Assembly (NCBI RefSeq): GCF_009764355.1
Contig: NZ_LNUA01000032.1
Coordinates: 558,001 to 622,000 of the forward strand
Direction: 5' to 3'
Length of the DNA: 64,000 nucleotides
From: Companilactobacillus bobalius
Lineage (GTDB): Bacteria; Bacillota; Bacilli; Lactobacillales; Lactobacillaceae
Below the pieces are notes generated by a model. That model saw nothing but the letters and a program-made list of their open reading frames with translations. It was not told the DNA's origin and searched no databases. The translations under genes and the position numbers were made by a program. Below, in pieces: positions 42,075-51,787 of this stretch; the first letter of the stretch is position 1; each line of letters starts with the position of its first letter.

Positions 42075-42887
42075 TTAGTAAAATGTTTTGGTTTCAGCCA
42101 AATTATTAAATAAATAGTTAGAAACAATCCCAATAACTTGTCTATTTTCTGGCAAATCTGAATGGCTAGTGTTTTCTCCGGTTAAGGTAATCTCAGTAAA
42201 ATATCTAACCTGAGATTGATAAATATATTTCCCACTATAAACAGAATCTACCTTGACTAGACCATCGGTCGAATAGTTTTTAGCGCCAGCAATTGAATAA
42301 ATTGTAGTATTATAAGGAATCTTATTGCGGTTATGAATTAGCTCACCCAACATTTTTGATCCACGCAAATTATAAGGTGTCGCAATCGTCATCAAACAAT
42401 CGAGATGCATTCTTGAAATTTTAATATACTTTTCAATTGCTAATGTCCAGATTAAACCACCATTCGAATGTCCAAGAGCCCTAAAATTTGTAAAGCCATA
42501 CCTAGCTTGTAAACTTTGCATAACTTTACCAAGCAACTTAGCCTGTTGATTGATATTCCGATATCCATCACGATTATTTTGAAAGGACACCACTATGATA
42601 GGTTGATTATCTATACTTAAAATTCCACCATGAAATTTCATTTTACCGTTCTCGTCCACTTCGACTTTTAAAACACTATGTCTAAAATGATTCTTTTCTC
42701 TTGGTAGATTGGAAATTAAAACCCAAATCATTGTGATCTACGCCGATGAACCAGGAACCATGACAATCGGCGACATATAATTTGAATTGAATATCTGCAT
42801 TATCTTTGATGATTGTTCTACAAAGCCACTAGCTAATAAAATAAAAAAAAGAAAATAAATTATCCATTTCATATTTTTCTTAAGCAT
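42075..42887 (-). pseudogene. Secreted or membrane-anchored alpha/beta hydrolase (DUF915 type), in-frame stop
   Basis: 271 codons from the ATG at 42885-42887. N-terminal membrane anchor (WIIYFLFFILLASGF), then SPIVMVPGSSA (oxyanion region), a TAG at codon 50, and in the same frame the nucleophile elbow ALGHSNGGLIW and a C-terminal HSDLPENRQV with the catalytic His. The stop lies in a short atypical stretch (about 42725-42745). Likely a sequence error or recent inactivation. Confidence 0.78.
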
Positions 42888-43079
42888 CGTTAATTACCTC
42901 AACCTTGATAAGTAATATTGAAAGATAACTTTTCTTATTTCAGTACAGATAATAAAACCTAGATACTAATTCAACAATAATCAAAGATGAACACTCTGTT
43001 GATTAAATAATTTTTTAAACCGTTTATTAATCAGTTGCTTATAGACAATTTCATGAATTAAAACTGTTCATTTATAAAA

Positions 43080-43122
43080 AATAAGGCTAGACAAATTCGT
43101 TATAAATTTGTCTAGCCTTATT
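43080..43122. terminator. Terminator of the TetR gene
   Basis: AATAAGGCTAGACAAATT and AATTTGTCTAGCCTTATT arms, long near-perfect stem overlapping the stop codon. Confidence 0.75.
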
Positions 43123-43687
43123 TGCATCGATTGGAAAGTTGTTCAGGATTCAATGTTCTCGTATAGATAAAAATATCGTAAATTTTTTGAGGCTTTAATA
43201 CAGGAGTACCTTCAAGCCAATAGATCAAAAAGTCCAATATCCCCTGCGACAGGAGTTCATTAGCATAATTTTTTGGCAATTTATCATCATTTTCTGTGGC
43301 ATTAGATGCAATAGATAGCACTAAATTTTTAATATCTTTAACAAATTTGGAATCATAATCCTTCAACAACAATATAGACAATTCTTTTTGACGATAGAGA
43401 TATTTGAATAATTGTAAAAAAGCATTATTCTTATTCAATGATTTATCTAAACTTGGTTTCTTATAATTTGAAAATATATTTTGGATATCCAAAATTATTT
43501 CTTTTTCATATTGAGATTTCAAATCATATTTATCCAAATAGTGAATATAAAAGGTTCCACGATTGATTTTAGCATCTTTAATCAAAGCGCTAATCGCCAA
43601 CTTATCAAATCCTTCAGCACTAACAATTTTGATAAAGGCCCGTTGAATTTTCATTTCTGTTTTTAATCTTTTTTCATTAGACTCCAT
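43118..43687 (-). CDS. TetR/AcrR family regulator
   Basis: 189 residues. The HTH KLAISALIKDAKINRGTFYIHYLDKYDL is at about 30-58 and the C-terminal half is a helical ligand-binding domain with a TetR_C-like hydrophobic end. AGAGGTG ribosome binding site. Divergent from a YhgE-type membrane gene, which it probably represses. Confidence 0.85.
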   Translation of the reverse strand: MESNEKRLKTEMKIQRAFIKIVSAEGFDKLAISALIKDAKINRGTFYIHYLDKYDLKSQYEKEIILDIQNIFSNYKKPSLDKSLNKNNAFLQLFKYLYRQKELSILLLKDYDSKFVKDIKNLVLSIASNATENDDKLPKNYANELLSQGILDFLIYWLEGTPVLKPQKIYDIFIYTRTLNPEQLSNRCK

Positions 43688-43929
43688 CAGAGAACACCTC
43701 TTAAATGAACTGACTGTTTATTTAAAGTCGATAATAATCCAAAATAATTTAAATTCAATAAATAAACACTTCTCGTATTTTTGTCACCGATACAACACAA
43801 GCATATTTGGATTTATTTAAAAATACAGTCATATCCACTCAACACTTTATCTGTTTTTGCATATTGCTCCCTCAATATTAAAAATCTATTATGCGGTTGT
43901 ATAAAAAATTATTGAAGGAGATTTCAATC

Positions 43930-45228
43930 ATGTTTAAATCAGAATGGAAATACCTCATAAATAATAAAAAATTTTTAATAGTGTTATTGGCAATTGCTTT
44001 AATTCCTGCCATTTACTGTTATATCTATCTCTCTTCAATGTGGAATACCTATGGGAAAGTAGATCATATTCCAGTAAACATTGTTAACGAAGATAAATCA
44101 GTAGTTTTCAATGGCAAAGAAATTACGATTGGTGATAATTTAACAAGAAGTCTCAAGGATAAAGATACCTTTGATTTTGAAGAGACAAGTTCAACAAAGG
44201 CTGAACAGCGGTTGCATTCAGGTAAATCCTATATGACCATTATTATTCCCAAAGACTTTTCTAAAAATGCAACCACTTTACTTTCATCACATCCTCAAAA
44301 AATGAAAATTAATTATAAAATCAATTCTGGTCAGAACTTTATTGTTTCTAAAATAACTACCGGAGCCGCAACCAATGTTAATCAAAAGGTATCTGAACAA
44401 GTAACATCTACATATTCAAAAGTTATTCTCAAAGCTCTAAGTGGTGCTCAAAATGGTATGGTCGAAGCTGGGACAGCTACTAATCAGATATCCAGTCAAT
44501 CACTGATAATTTGCATTACAGAACCAGAAATATGACCAGCTGCAGCTTTGCTAAGCGGAGCCGCCAGATTGAATACAATTTCTAAAAATGACCAAACAGC
44601 CGATCATTTGGCAACTCCTATCTCTGAACATTTAACCGATATTAATAAAGTACCTAATAACGGTACTGGAATGGCTCCATTTGCAATCGCACTTGGCCTC
44701 TATGTTGGAGGAATTGCTTTAGGAACCATGTATGACAATGATCCCCGTAAGAAACCAACTTCAGCCTTGGGTTGGTGGCTATCTAAGGCCTCTGTTGTCA
44801 CAACAGTTGGCATCGTTCAATCAGTTATTCTATTTTTCACTTTGACAAAATTGAATAATTTACAGGTTAATTCTCAATTTAATTTATTTGGTGAGTTGAT
44901 CTTGGGTTCATTATTATTTCAATCATTGATTTTTTGTTTAAGTACACTTCTGGGAGGTGTTGGTACTTGGTTGGTATCAATTATCTTAGTCACCCAAGTA
45001 GTTTCTTCTGGAGGATTATATCCAATGCAATTAGTTGGACATTTTGCTCAAACCATGAATCAGTGGTTACCAATGACTTATCTTATCGATTCATTACGTT
45101 CAACCATTTCTACTAATTTAAGTATTCAATCCGATATTCTAATAATGATTGCCATGATCATTGGATTTAATGCCCTATCGATTGCCAAATTTCACTTCGT
45201 AATGCTTCATGAACCACTTGAAATTTAA
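43930..45228 (+). pseudogene. YhgE/Pip-type ABC-2 membrane protein, in-frame stop
   Basis: 432 residues across a TGA at 44533-44535. N-terminal helix LIVLLAIALIPAIYCYIYLS and the extracytoplasmic YhgE domain start (VDHIPVNIVNEDKS), then NNGTGMAPFAIALGLYVGG and four to five C-terminal helices. The block around 44495-44575 with the stop is open on the other strand (LAAPLSKAAAGHISGS). Shorter than typical YhgE proteins (600-900), so the long central coiled region may also be reduced. Probably an exporter or secretion-related protein controlled by the divergent TetR. GAAGGAGATTTC ribosome binding site sets the start at 43930. Confidence 0.75.
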
Positions 45229-45241
45229 TAAAAAGTTCCAA

Positions 45242-45287
45242 AATAATAGGTCGTAAACTTAAAATTCTAAGTTTGCGACCTATTATT
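45242..45287 (+). terminator. Strong hairpin after the YhgE-type gene
   Basis: AATAATAGGTCGTAAACTTA and TAAGTTTGCGACCTATTATT arms, one G-U pair. Confidence 0.75.
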
Positions 45288-45433
45288 GTAATTACCAATA
45301 AAATTCCATCCAAATTTTAAATCAGTTAATCTATCTAATGATGCACTTCAGTAAATAACTATTCTTCTATCCCCAGATTATGTTAATTAAGTATTCTGTA
45401 ACATATATTTATCACCAATTTTGAGTTAACACT

Positions 45434-45949
45434 TTAATCATCTGTATGAATTTTGGTCAATACGTGATTCAACATAAGTTGATGATATTTATTATGCAAA
45501 GTTGGATCAGCATCTTTAATATCAAGATACATTTGTTCATTTATTTTATCCAAAATATTATTAAGCTGTAACAATTCCTCATCATCTAAAGCTCTTAAGT
45601 ATTTTGGAATTACTTGCATTCTTTTTTCAATTTCCAATTGACCATTATCAGTCAAACTAACAATCGTCACACGTTTATCATTCTTTGATTTTTTACGCGA
45701 AACCAAGCCTCTCTTTTCAAGTTTACGAACAAATTCGGCCATCGATTGAGGCGTCATGTTAAGTCTATCTGCTAAAACTTTTTGTGGCAAATTATTATCG
45801 TCTGACAATGCTAACAGTATCTTTCCCTGACCTTGAAATAACATTTTATAATCATTTTTGTGTTGCACGTCATCTTCAGCAATGTTTTGTAACATGCTAA
45901 ATTCAACCAACTTACCTGCCGTTTTTCCCTGATCAATTAAATTTGTCAT
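45434..45949 (-). CDS. MarR family regulator
   Basis: 171 residues. Winged helix with LADRLNMTPQSMAEFVRKLE (recognition helix) and the wing KNDKRVTIVSLTDNG. Divergent from a two-gene ABC exporter; the gap of 147 bp has three AGGTnnACCT palindromes that probably bind this protein and control both directions. Confidence 0.92.
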   Translation of the reverse strand: MTNLIDQGKTAGKLVEFSMLQNIAEDDVQHKNDYKMLFQGQGKILLALSDDNNLPQKVLADRLNMTPQSMAEFVRKLEKRGLVSRKKSKNDKRVTIVSLTDNGQLEIEKRMQVIPKYLRALDDEELLQLNNILDKINEQMYLDIKDADPTLHNKYHQLMLNHVLTKIHTDD

Positions 45950-45997
45950 CGTTATGTAGCCTCCAATTTCTTATTATACGTGAATATTCAATTTAAT

Positions 45998-46011
45998 TCA
46001 GGTCCACCTGA
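45998..46011. promoter_or_regulatory. Putative MarR operator site 1
   Basis: Palindrome TCAGGTCCACCTGA. Overlaps the expected -35 region of marR (its -10 TATAAT is at 45973-45978 on the minus strand), so binding should block marR itself. Confidence 0.65.
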
Positions 46012-46020
46012 TTATTTTTC

Positions 46021-46049
46021 TTGATTTTTAATCAGGTAGACCTTATAAT
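46021..46049 (+). promoter_or_regulatory. Promoter of the ABC exporter with operator site 2
   Basis: TTGATT at 46021-46026, a 17-bp spacer and TATAAT at 46044-46049. The spacer contains the palindrome AGGTAGACCT (46034-46043), so a bound regulator would sit between the -35 and -10 boxes. Confidence 0.7.
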
Positions 46050-46057
46050 CTGTTTTT

Positions 46058-46074
46058 ATTAGGTATACCTGATT
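46058..46074. promoter_or_regulatory. Putative MarR operator site 3
   Basis: TTAGGTATACCTGATTA with a perfect AGGTATACCT core at 46061-46070, just downstream of the ABC promoter, where it could act as a roadblock. Confidence 0.65.
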
Positions 46075-46096
46075 AACTTTTGAAGAGGTCATTAAA

Positions 46097-47032
46097 ATGC
46101 AAAATAACACTGCCATTAACGTAGAACATTTATCTAAAGCATTCAACAATCAAAAAGTAGTCGATGATGTTTCATTCACCGTTACAAAAGGAGAAGTTTT
46201 TGGATTATTAGGTCCTAATGGAGCTGGTAAAACCACTATTCTTCGTATGATAACTACTCTATTAAAACCAACTACTGGTAATATAACTATTTTTGGTCAT
46301 GATATCAAAAAAGAAAGTAAACTGGCACGATCAACTTTTGGAGTAACTGGTCAATACGCTGCCGTGGATGAAGATATTACTGCTAAAGAAAATTTACTAA
46401 TTTTTTCTAGATTGAATGGTCTAACAAAAAAAGAATCACAAGCTCGAACTGATGAGTTACTCAAAGAGTTCTCACTTGAAGCAAGTGCCAATAAATCAAT
46501 TAAAGAATTTTCTGGTGGTATGCGCCGTAGATTGGATTTAGCAATTAGCCTAATCACACGACCAGAGATAATTTTCTTAGACGAACCTACAACTGGTTTG
46601 GATCCACGAACACGCACGCAAATGTGGGATACAATTCGAAACTTGGTAAACCATGGATCAACAATTTTTTTGACAACACAATATCTTGAGGAAGCTGATA
46701 ATTTAGCTGATCGAGTTGCAGTGATTGATCATGGTAAATTAATTAGAATTGGTACACCTGATGAATTAAAAAAGGAAACAGGTGAATCAAGAGTATCTTT
46801 AAAGGTAATAAAGAATAACGATATTCTTCTTGCTGCCAAAATCCTTCAAAACGCATTGAATTCGAAGCCACAGATACTCAACAATACTATTACTATGAAA
46901 TTCAAAATGACTGAACAAATAATTGATGGACTATCTCAACTAAATACAGCCAAAATAAACGTTTCAAATTTAACCATTCAGGAACCATCCCTAGATGATG
47001 TCTTTATGGCTCTAACAATTGGTAAAAATTAA
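46097..47032 (+). CDS. ABC transporter ATP-binding protein (DrrA type)
   Basis: 311 residues. Walker A GPNGAGKTT, signature FSGGMRRRLDLA, Walker B IIFLDEPTTGLDP and the LTTQYLEEADNLADR motif seen in daunorubicin-resistance-type ATPases, plus a C-terminal DUF4162-like domain. Works with the permease 17 bp downstream, probably in drug or toxin efflux, under MarR control. Confidence 0.93.
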   Translation: MQNNTAINVEHLSKAFNNQKVVDDVSFTVTKGEVFGLLGPNGAGKTTILRMITTLLKPTTGNITIFGHDIKKESKLARSTFGVTGQYAAVDEDITAKENLLIFSRLNGLTKKESQARTDELLKEFSLEASANKSIKEFSGGMRRRLDLAISLITRPEIIFLDEPTTGLDPRTRTQMWDTIRNLVNHGSTIFLTTQYLEEADNLADRVAVIDHGKLIRIGTPDELKKETGESRVSLKVIKNNDILLAAKILQNALNSKPQILNNTITMKFKMTEQIIDGLSQLNTAKINVSNLTIQEPSLDDVFMALTIGKN

Positions 47033-47049
47033 ATACGGAGAAAAATATA

Positions 47050-47826
47050 ATGGAAATTAAAAAAAATCGTATTAGCATAATGCAAAATATTAATACCATG
47101 GCCTATCGTAATCTTCTAAAAACTCTACATAATCCTGATCATTTAATGGATGTTCTAATTCAACCAGTTATGTTTATGATACTTTTTGGTTATTTATTCG
47201 GTGGCGCCATTGCTGGAGGAGTCCATGCCTATCTGCCAATAATCGTTCCGGGAATATTAATACAAACTATTCTATCTGCCGCTTCAGGTTCTGGTACACA
47301 ACTCAAAGAAGACATGGAAACGGGAATCTTTGACCGTTTCAAAACATTACCCATCGCCCATATTGCTCCCCTTGCTGGACAATTGCTGGCAGATATTTTA
47401 CGATTGGTCCTTGCAGTTATTGCATCACTTACAACCGGTTATCTCATGGGGTGGCGTCCAAATGTAGCATTTGGATGGATTATTGTCATCATATTAATCA
47501 CTGTCTTTACTGGCTGGGCTATATCGTGGATCTATGCATTTATCGGTTTAATGGCAAAAAGTGCAACTATGGTGGAAAGCATTTCTTTAATGACGATGTT
47601 ACTATTATCATTCTTATCAAACGCTTTTATACCGATCAATACTTTGCCTAAATTTTTACAGATAATTGCTAATTTAAATCCGATGACACATGTGATTACC
47701 GCTATTCGACAAATTTTGGCAACAGGAGCCTTTTCAAATGCCGCATGGATTGTTCTTTTATTTGATTTAGGTATTGTACTAATTTTTGCTTCTTTAACAG
47801 TCTGGGCATATAACAGACAAAATTAA
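47050..47826 (+). CDS. ABC-2 type transporter permease
   Basis: 258 residues with six membrane helices and the ABC-2 blocks FMILFGYLFGGAI, GIFDRFKTLPIAHIAPLAGQLLAD and FLSNAFIPINTLPKFLQ. CGGAGAAA ribosome binding site. Partner of the ATPase upstream (DrrAB type exporter). Confidence 0.92.
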   Translation: MEIKKNRISIMQNINTMAYRNLLKTLHNPDHLMDVLIQPVMFMILFGYLFGGAIAGGVHAYLPIIVPGILIQTILSAASGSGTQLKEDMETGIFDRFKTLPIAHIAPLAGQLLADILRLVLAVIASLTTGYLMGWRPNVAFGWIIVIILITVFTGWAISWIYAFIGLMAKSATMVESISLMTMLLLSFLSNAFIPINTLPKFLQIIANLNPMTHVITAIRQILATGAFSNAAWIVLLFDLGIVLIFASLTVWAYNRQN

Positions 47827-47830
47827 TTTA

Positions 47831-47880
47831 AAAATAAAGGACCAATGTTGGTCTATAAACCGGCATTGATCCTTTATTTT
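47831..47880. terminator. Bidirectional terminator between ABC permease and tex
   Basis: AAAATAAAGGACCAATG and CATTGATCCTTTATTTT arms; serves convergent genes. Confidence 0.75.
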
Positions 47881-47881
47881 A

Positions 47882-50053
47882 TTATTTTTGATTTTCTTTA
47901 CGCATAGTTAATTGAATTCGATTACGATCTTGATCAACACTAAGAACCCAGACAGTAACAATATCACCAATTGTCACCACGGTACTAGGATCACTGACGA
48001 AATGATCTGATAATTGTGAAATGTGAACTAGTCCGTCTTGCTTAACGCCAATATCAACAAAAGCACCAAAATCAATTACATTACGAACGGTACCTTGAAG
48101 TTCCATCCCTGGTTTCAAATCGGCCATAGTCAAAACGTCTTGACGTAACAATGGTGCTGGCATACTATCACGCAAGTCACGTCCCGGTTTACTCAAACCA
48201 GCGATAATATCTGCCAAAGTTGATTCACCGATATCTAACTTTTCAGCCCACTGTTTTTGATCTAGCTTACCTAATTTCTGTTGTAGCTCCGGTGTTCCAA
48301 TAGAATCAATTGTTACATTGATACCTGACAACAATTTTCGAGTAGCAGCATAACTTTCTGGATGAATATCTGTATTATCTAATGGATCACTACCAGCAAT
48401 GATTCTCAAGAAACCAACCGACTGTTGATAAGCCTTAGGTCCCAATCGAGGAACAGATTTTAAATCTTGACGTTTAGAGAACGAACCATTTTCATTTCTA
48501 TAAGTCACAATGTTTTTGGCAGTAGAACCTTATCGTAAGCTCCAAAACCATTTTCAACGATGAACAAAGGTTTATACATTCGAGTTTTCTTGGTTAACAG
48601 CAGTCTCAACAACACGATCCAATTGTTCATCCAGTTCCTTTTCAGGTACATCGTGTTGATATTGACCAACACCAATAGCTTTCGGATCAACTTTGATCAA
48701 TTCAGCTAACGGATCTTGCAGGCGACGCCCAATACTGACAGCCGAACGTTCTTCAACATGCAAATCAGCGAACTCCTTACGAGCATTGGCGCTAGCAGAA
48801 TAAACGGATGCTCCAGCTTCGTTAACAATCACGTAATAAACCGGATGATCTAAAGTTTTCAAAATTTCACTGACAAACTCTTCAGATTCACGACTGGCAG
48901 TTCCATTACCGATAGCAATCATTTCTACATGATATTTTTCCAGTAATTTTTTGAACTCTGGACCGGCTTCAGCACGTTGTTTACTGCTAGCGGGTTTATG
49001 TGGATAGATAACTTGTTTAGTCAAAAAGCGACCATTTGCATCCATAATTGCCAATTTACAGCCTGTTCGATAAGCCGGATCAAATCCCATGACTACTTTT
49101 CCTTTTAAAGGTGCCTGCATCAAAAGATGGTACAAGTTGTTACCAAATACTTGAATAGCATGTTTATCAGCCTTATCGGATATTTGACGGCGAAGTTCAC
49201 GTTCAATCGATGGACCAATGAAACGTTTATAAGCATCAGCAAAGGCTACTTCAACTTTTTCTACTGCTGGTCCTTTATGACGTCTGACTAAATGTGAATC
49301 TCCATAATGCAAGATTGAAGTATCATCAACTGTTATTCCTACTGTTAAAATCTTCTCACGTTCACCACGATTTATTGCTAAAACACGATACGGTGGAACC
49401 TGTTTCAAAGCTTGCGTGAATTCATAATAAGTTTCATAAACCTGTTGTTCATCTTTATCCTTAGCGCCTCGTTTGAGTTTACTAGTTAGTTCTCCGTGAG
49501 CCCATGTATAACCACGAATCCATTCACGGAAGTCAGCTCGTTCACTGAAATCTTCGGCTAAGATCTCGTTAACTCCAGCCCAAACCGATGTCAGATCGGG
49601 TAAATCTTTATCTGTAGAAATAAAAGTTTTTGCTTTAGCATCAAGTCCACGTTCAGGAAAAGTCATTAACCACTTAGCCAATGGTTCCAATCCTGCTTCA
49701 CGAGCTATGGTAGCCTTGGTACGGCGCTTTTGTTTATATGGAAGATATAAATCTTCAACTTGTTGCAAAACTGTAGCCTGTTCTAATTGTTGTTTCAAAT
49801 TAGGCGTTAGCTTACCCTGCTCTTGAATCAATTTCAACACATCATCACGACGTTGATTTAATTTCATTAGCCGATGAGCTTCATCTTCAATATCACGAAT
49901 AGCGACCTCATCCAAAGTTCCTGTTCGTTCCTTACGATAACGGGCAATAAAAGGTACTGTATTGCCTTCATCTAAAAGTGTTAAAACTGCTTGAATCTGT
50001 TGCACACGATACTGATTTAATTGTTGGTGAACTGGTTTGGCCAGATCAACCAT
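47882..50053 (-). pseudogene. tex: Tex family S1 RNA-binding protein, disrupted by a GH1 gene fragment
   Basis: 723 codons. N-terminal HTH-like part (VPFIARYRKERTGTLDEV), YqgF-like nuclease fold (GFDPAYRTGCKLAIMDANG), HhH region and C-terminal S1 domain (ELQGTVRNVIDFGAFVDIGV). Between VNQ and TAKNIVTYRNENG, 22 codons (about 48520-48585) are replaced; the family has about 22 residues there (GVNLNTAS region of the HhH). The block reads MYKPLFIVENGFGAYDKV in another frame, a 6-phospho-beta-glucosidase motif. Start ATG lacks a clear ribosome binding site. Tex acts in transcription and RNA handling. Confidence 0.9.
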
Positions 50054-50243
50054 GTTATTTTTATTTTGTTTTGACTTTATCTTTAAAAAACGAAAAGGGA
50101 CTTAACATGCGCACCGCGTCTTCAATTATACCATGGTCAATTCATAATTCAGTCGCTCACCTACACCTAAAATTTCATCCAAATATCGTCAAGAAAAATT
50201 AAAGTGATAAAATTAAATTATCTTATTTATACGGAGGACCAAA

Positions 50244-50777
50244 ATGAGTTCAATCTACATCAAGCGTGCACAAATTACAGATTTAAAGGAAATAATGAAC
50301 ATTATTAGTCAAGCTCAAGCAATGTTGAAAGCAGTAGCGAAGATTTCAGCATCAACGCCGTCACTTTCAGCAGCTTCTTTCAAAAATGATACTAGTAAAC
50401 ATCTTGACAGGGCCCTAATGGTCGATAACAAGGTTGCCGGAACAGCAACTTTAATTGTTGCCGATGATCCTAATTATCGTGAAATTACTGATGGTCAATG
50501 GGAAAACAATACTGACCCTTATGCAACTATTCATCGTATCGCCATTAGTGGTGATTTTGCTGGTCAACATTTGGGTAAAATCTTTGTTTCTAATCTTATT
50601 AGTCAGTCTTATCAAAACGGCGTTCATAACTTTAGAATCGATACTCATAAATTGAACAAAAGAATGCAACACTTGGCTACTAGTGCCGGTTACGTTCATC
50701 GTGGAAAAATTTATGTTAGTGAACCCGCTGCCAATCACGAGGATAATGCTCGTTTGGCTTTTGAATTGAATCTATAA
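50244..50777 (+). CDS. GNAT family N-acetyltransferase
   Basis: 177 residues. ATIHRIAISGDFAGQHLGKIFVSNLI is the beta4 strand and acetyl-CoA loop; FRIDTHKLNKRMQHLATSAGYVHRG follows as usual. ACGGAGGACC ribosome binding site. Resembles the small YxbD/RimJ-like acetyltransferases of lactobacilli; substrate unknown. Confidence 0.88.
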   Translation: MSSIYIKRAQITDLKEIMNIISQAQAMLKAVAKISASTPSLSAASFKNDTSKHLDRALMVDNKVAGTATLIVADDPNYREITDGQWENNTDPYATIHRIAISGDFAGQHLGKIFVSNLISQSYQNGVHNFRIDTHKLNKRMQHLATSAGYVHRGKIYVSEPAANHEDNARLAFELNL

Positions 50778-50786
50778 TTTGTACAA

Positions 50787-50830
50787 AAATAGGATGTGAA
50801 TTTGAGGTTAATCAAATTTACATCCTATTT
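50787..50830 (+). terminator. Terminator of the GNAT gene
   Basis: AAATAGGATGTGAATTTGA and TCAAATTTACATCCTATTT arms, near-perfect 19-bp stem. Confidence 0.8.
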
Positions 50831-50922
50831 ATTTTGTATTGTCTTCGAGGCCAAATACAAATATCTTTATATATAATCTAACGAATAAAAATTTTTACTG
50901 TTTTTTGTTGCTAGAGATTTTT

Positions 50923-50956
50923 CCTTAAGTAATACTTTTAATATTATTACTTAAGG
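50923..50956 (+). promoter_or_regulatory. Hairpin covering the lipoprotein ribosome binding site
   Basis: CCTTAAGTAATA (50923-50934) and its exact complement TATTACTTAAGG (50945-50956), loop of 10 nt. The AAGGAG ribosome binding site of the lipoprotein gene overlaps the right arm, so the stem would hide it in the mRNA; as DNA it could also be a repressor site. Confidence 0.6.
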
Positions 50957-50964
50957 AGAAATAC

Positions 50965-51738
50965 ATGAAAAAATCTTTGCTACTAATTATGCTTCTAGCA
51001 ATCATCTTTCCACTTAGTGCTTGCTCAAGTAAAAGAACCAAAGTATCAGAACCACAAAAGTTACCTGAAAGCCAACAGATAGCTGTTAATTCAAAGAAAT
51101 GGGAAGAGCAAACTAAGGACCTAGCCGTAGTTCATAATTCACAATATTCTGACGACTACGCTGGTAGTGTTCATTCAGTCGCCGACTTTAAGAAAATTAA
51201 TTCAGAAACTTGGGTTATCAAGGCAAAGGTACTCAATTTAGGCAAAGTTATTAATAAAAAACACTCTGCTTCAGAATTACCACCAGTTTTTACACGTGGC
51301 GAAGTCAAAGTAGATCAAGTGATTGGTGGTAGTAACAAGCTGAACAAAAAAATAATCAATCTTGTCTTTTGGGGTGGTATAACTTCCAAAGATAATAGTT
51401 TTTCATTTACATCCAACAAGGGAATTAAGAAATTCGACCATCCCGTATTAATACAGGACGATAACGCTCCCTTACCTAAAATTGGTTCTGAAATTATTCT
51501 AGCCATTCAAAGTGTTGATTGGCCATATTATTCTAGCTATGAACATTTAGATGAAAATGGTTTTAAAGAAGACACCACTTTCCAACCGGTCATGGCTAAC
51601 ATTCATTTCTGGGTCAAAGAACCTGGTGCTAAAGAATTTGTTTTGAATAATTCTTTGATTAAGAATAAACAAGATGCATCCCCAATCATCATTGAAAAAA
51701 ATATGACTGATGAAATAAATCAAGAATATAATAATTAA
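50965..51738 (+). CDS. Predicted lipoprotein of unknown function
   Basis: 257 residues. Lipoprotein signal with core LLIMLLAIIFPL and lipobox LSAC, acylated Cys near residue 20, then a Ser/Lys-rich linker. The body has no recognised domain; VWFGGITSKDNS-like strands suggest a beta-rich fold. Monocistronic; a hairpin overlaps its ribosome binding site. Confidence 0.8.
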   Translation: MKKSLLLIMLLAIIFPLSACSSKRTKVSEPQKLPESQQIAVNSKKWEEQTKDLAVVHNSQYSDDYAGSVHSVADFKKINSETWVIKAKVLNLGKVINKKHSASELPPVFTRGEVKVDQVIGGSNKLNKKIINLVFWGGITSKDNSFSFTSNKGIKKFDHPVLIQDDNAPLPKIGSEIILAIQSVDWPYYSSYEHLDENGFKEDTTFQPVMANIHFWVKEPGAKEFVLNNSLIKNKQDASPIIIEKNMTDEINQEYNN

Positions 51739-51750
51739 TCTTTATAACGA

Positions 51751-51782
51751 AAAACTTCCGGGCCAGTATACTCGGAAGTTTT
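51751..51782. terminator. Bidirectional terminator
   Basis: AAAACTTCCG and CGGAAGTTTT arms between the convergent lipoprotein and MFS genes. Confidence 0.75.
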
Positions 51783-51787
51783 TTATT

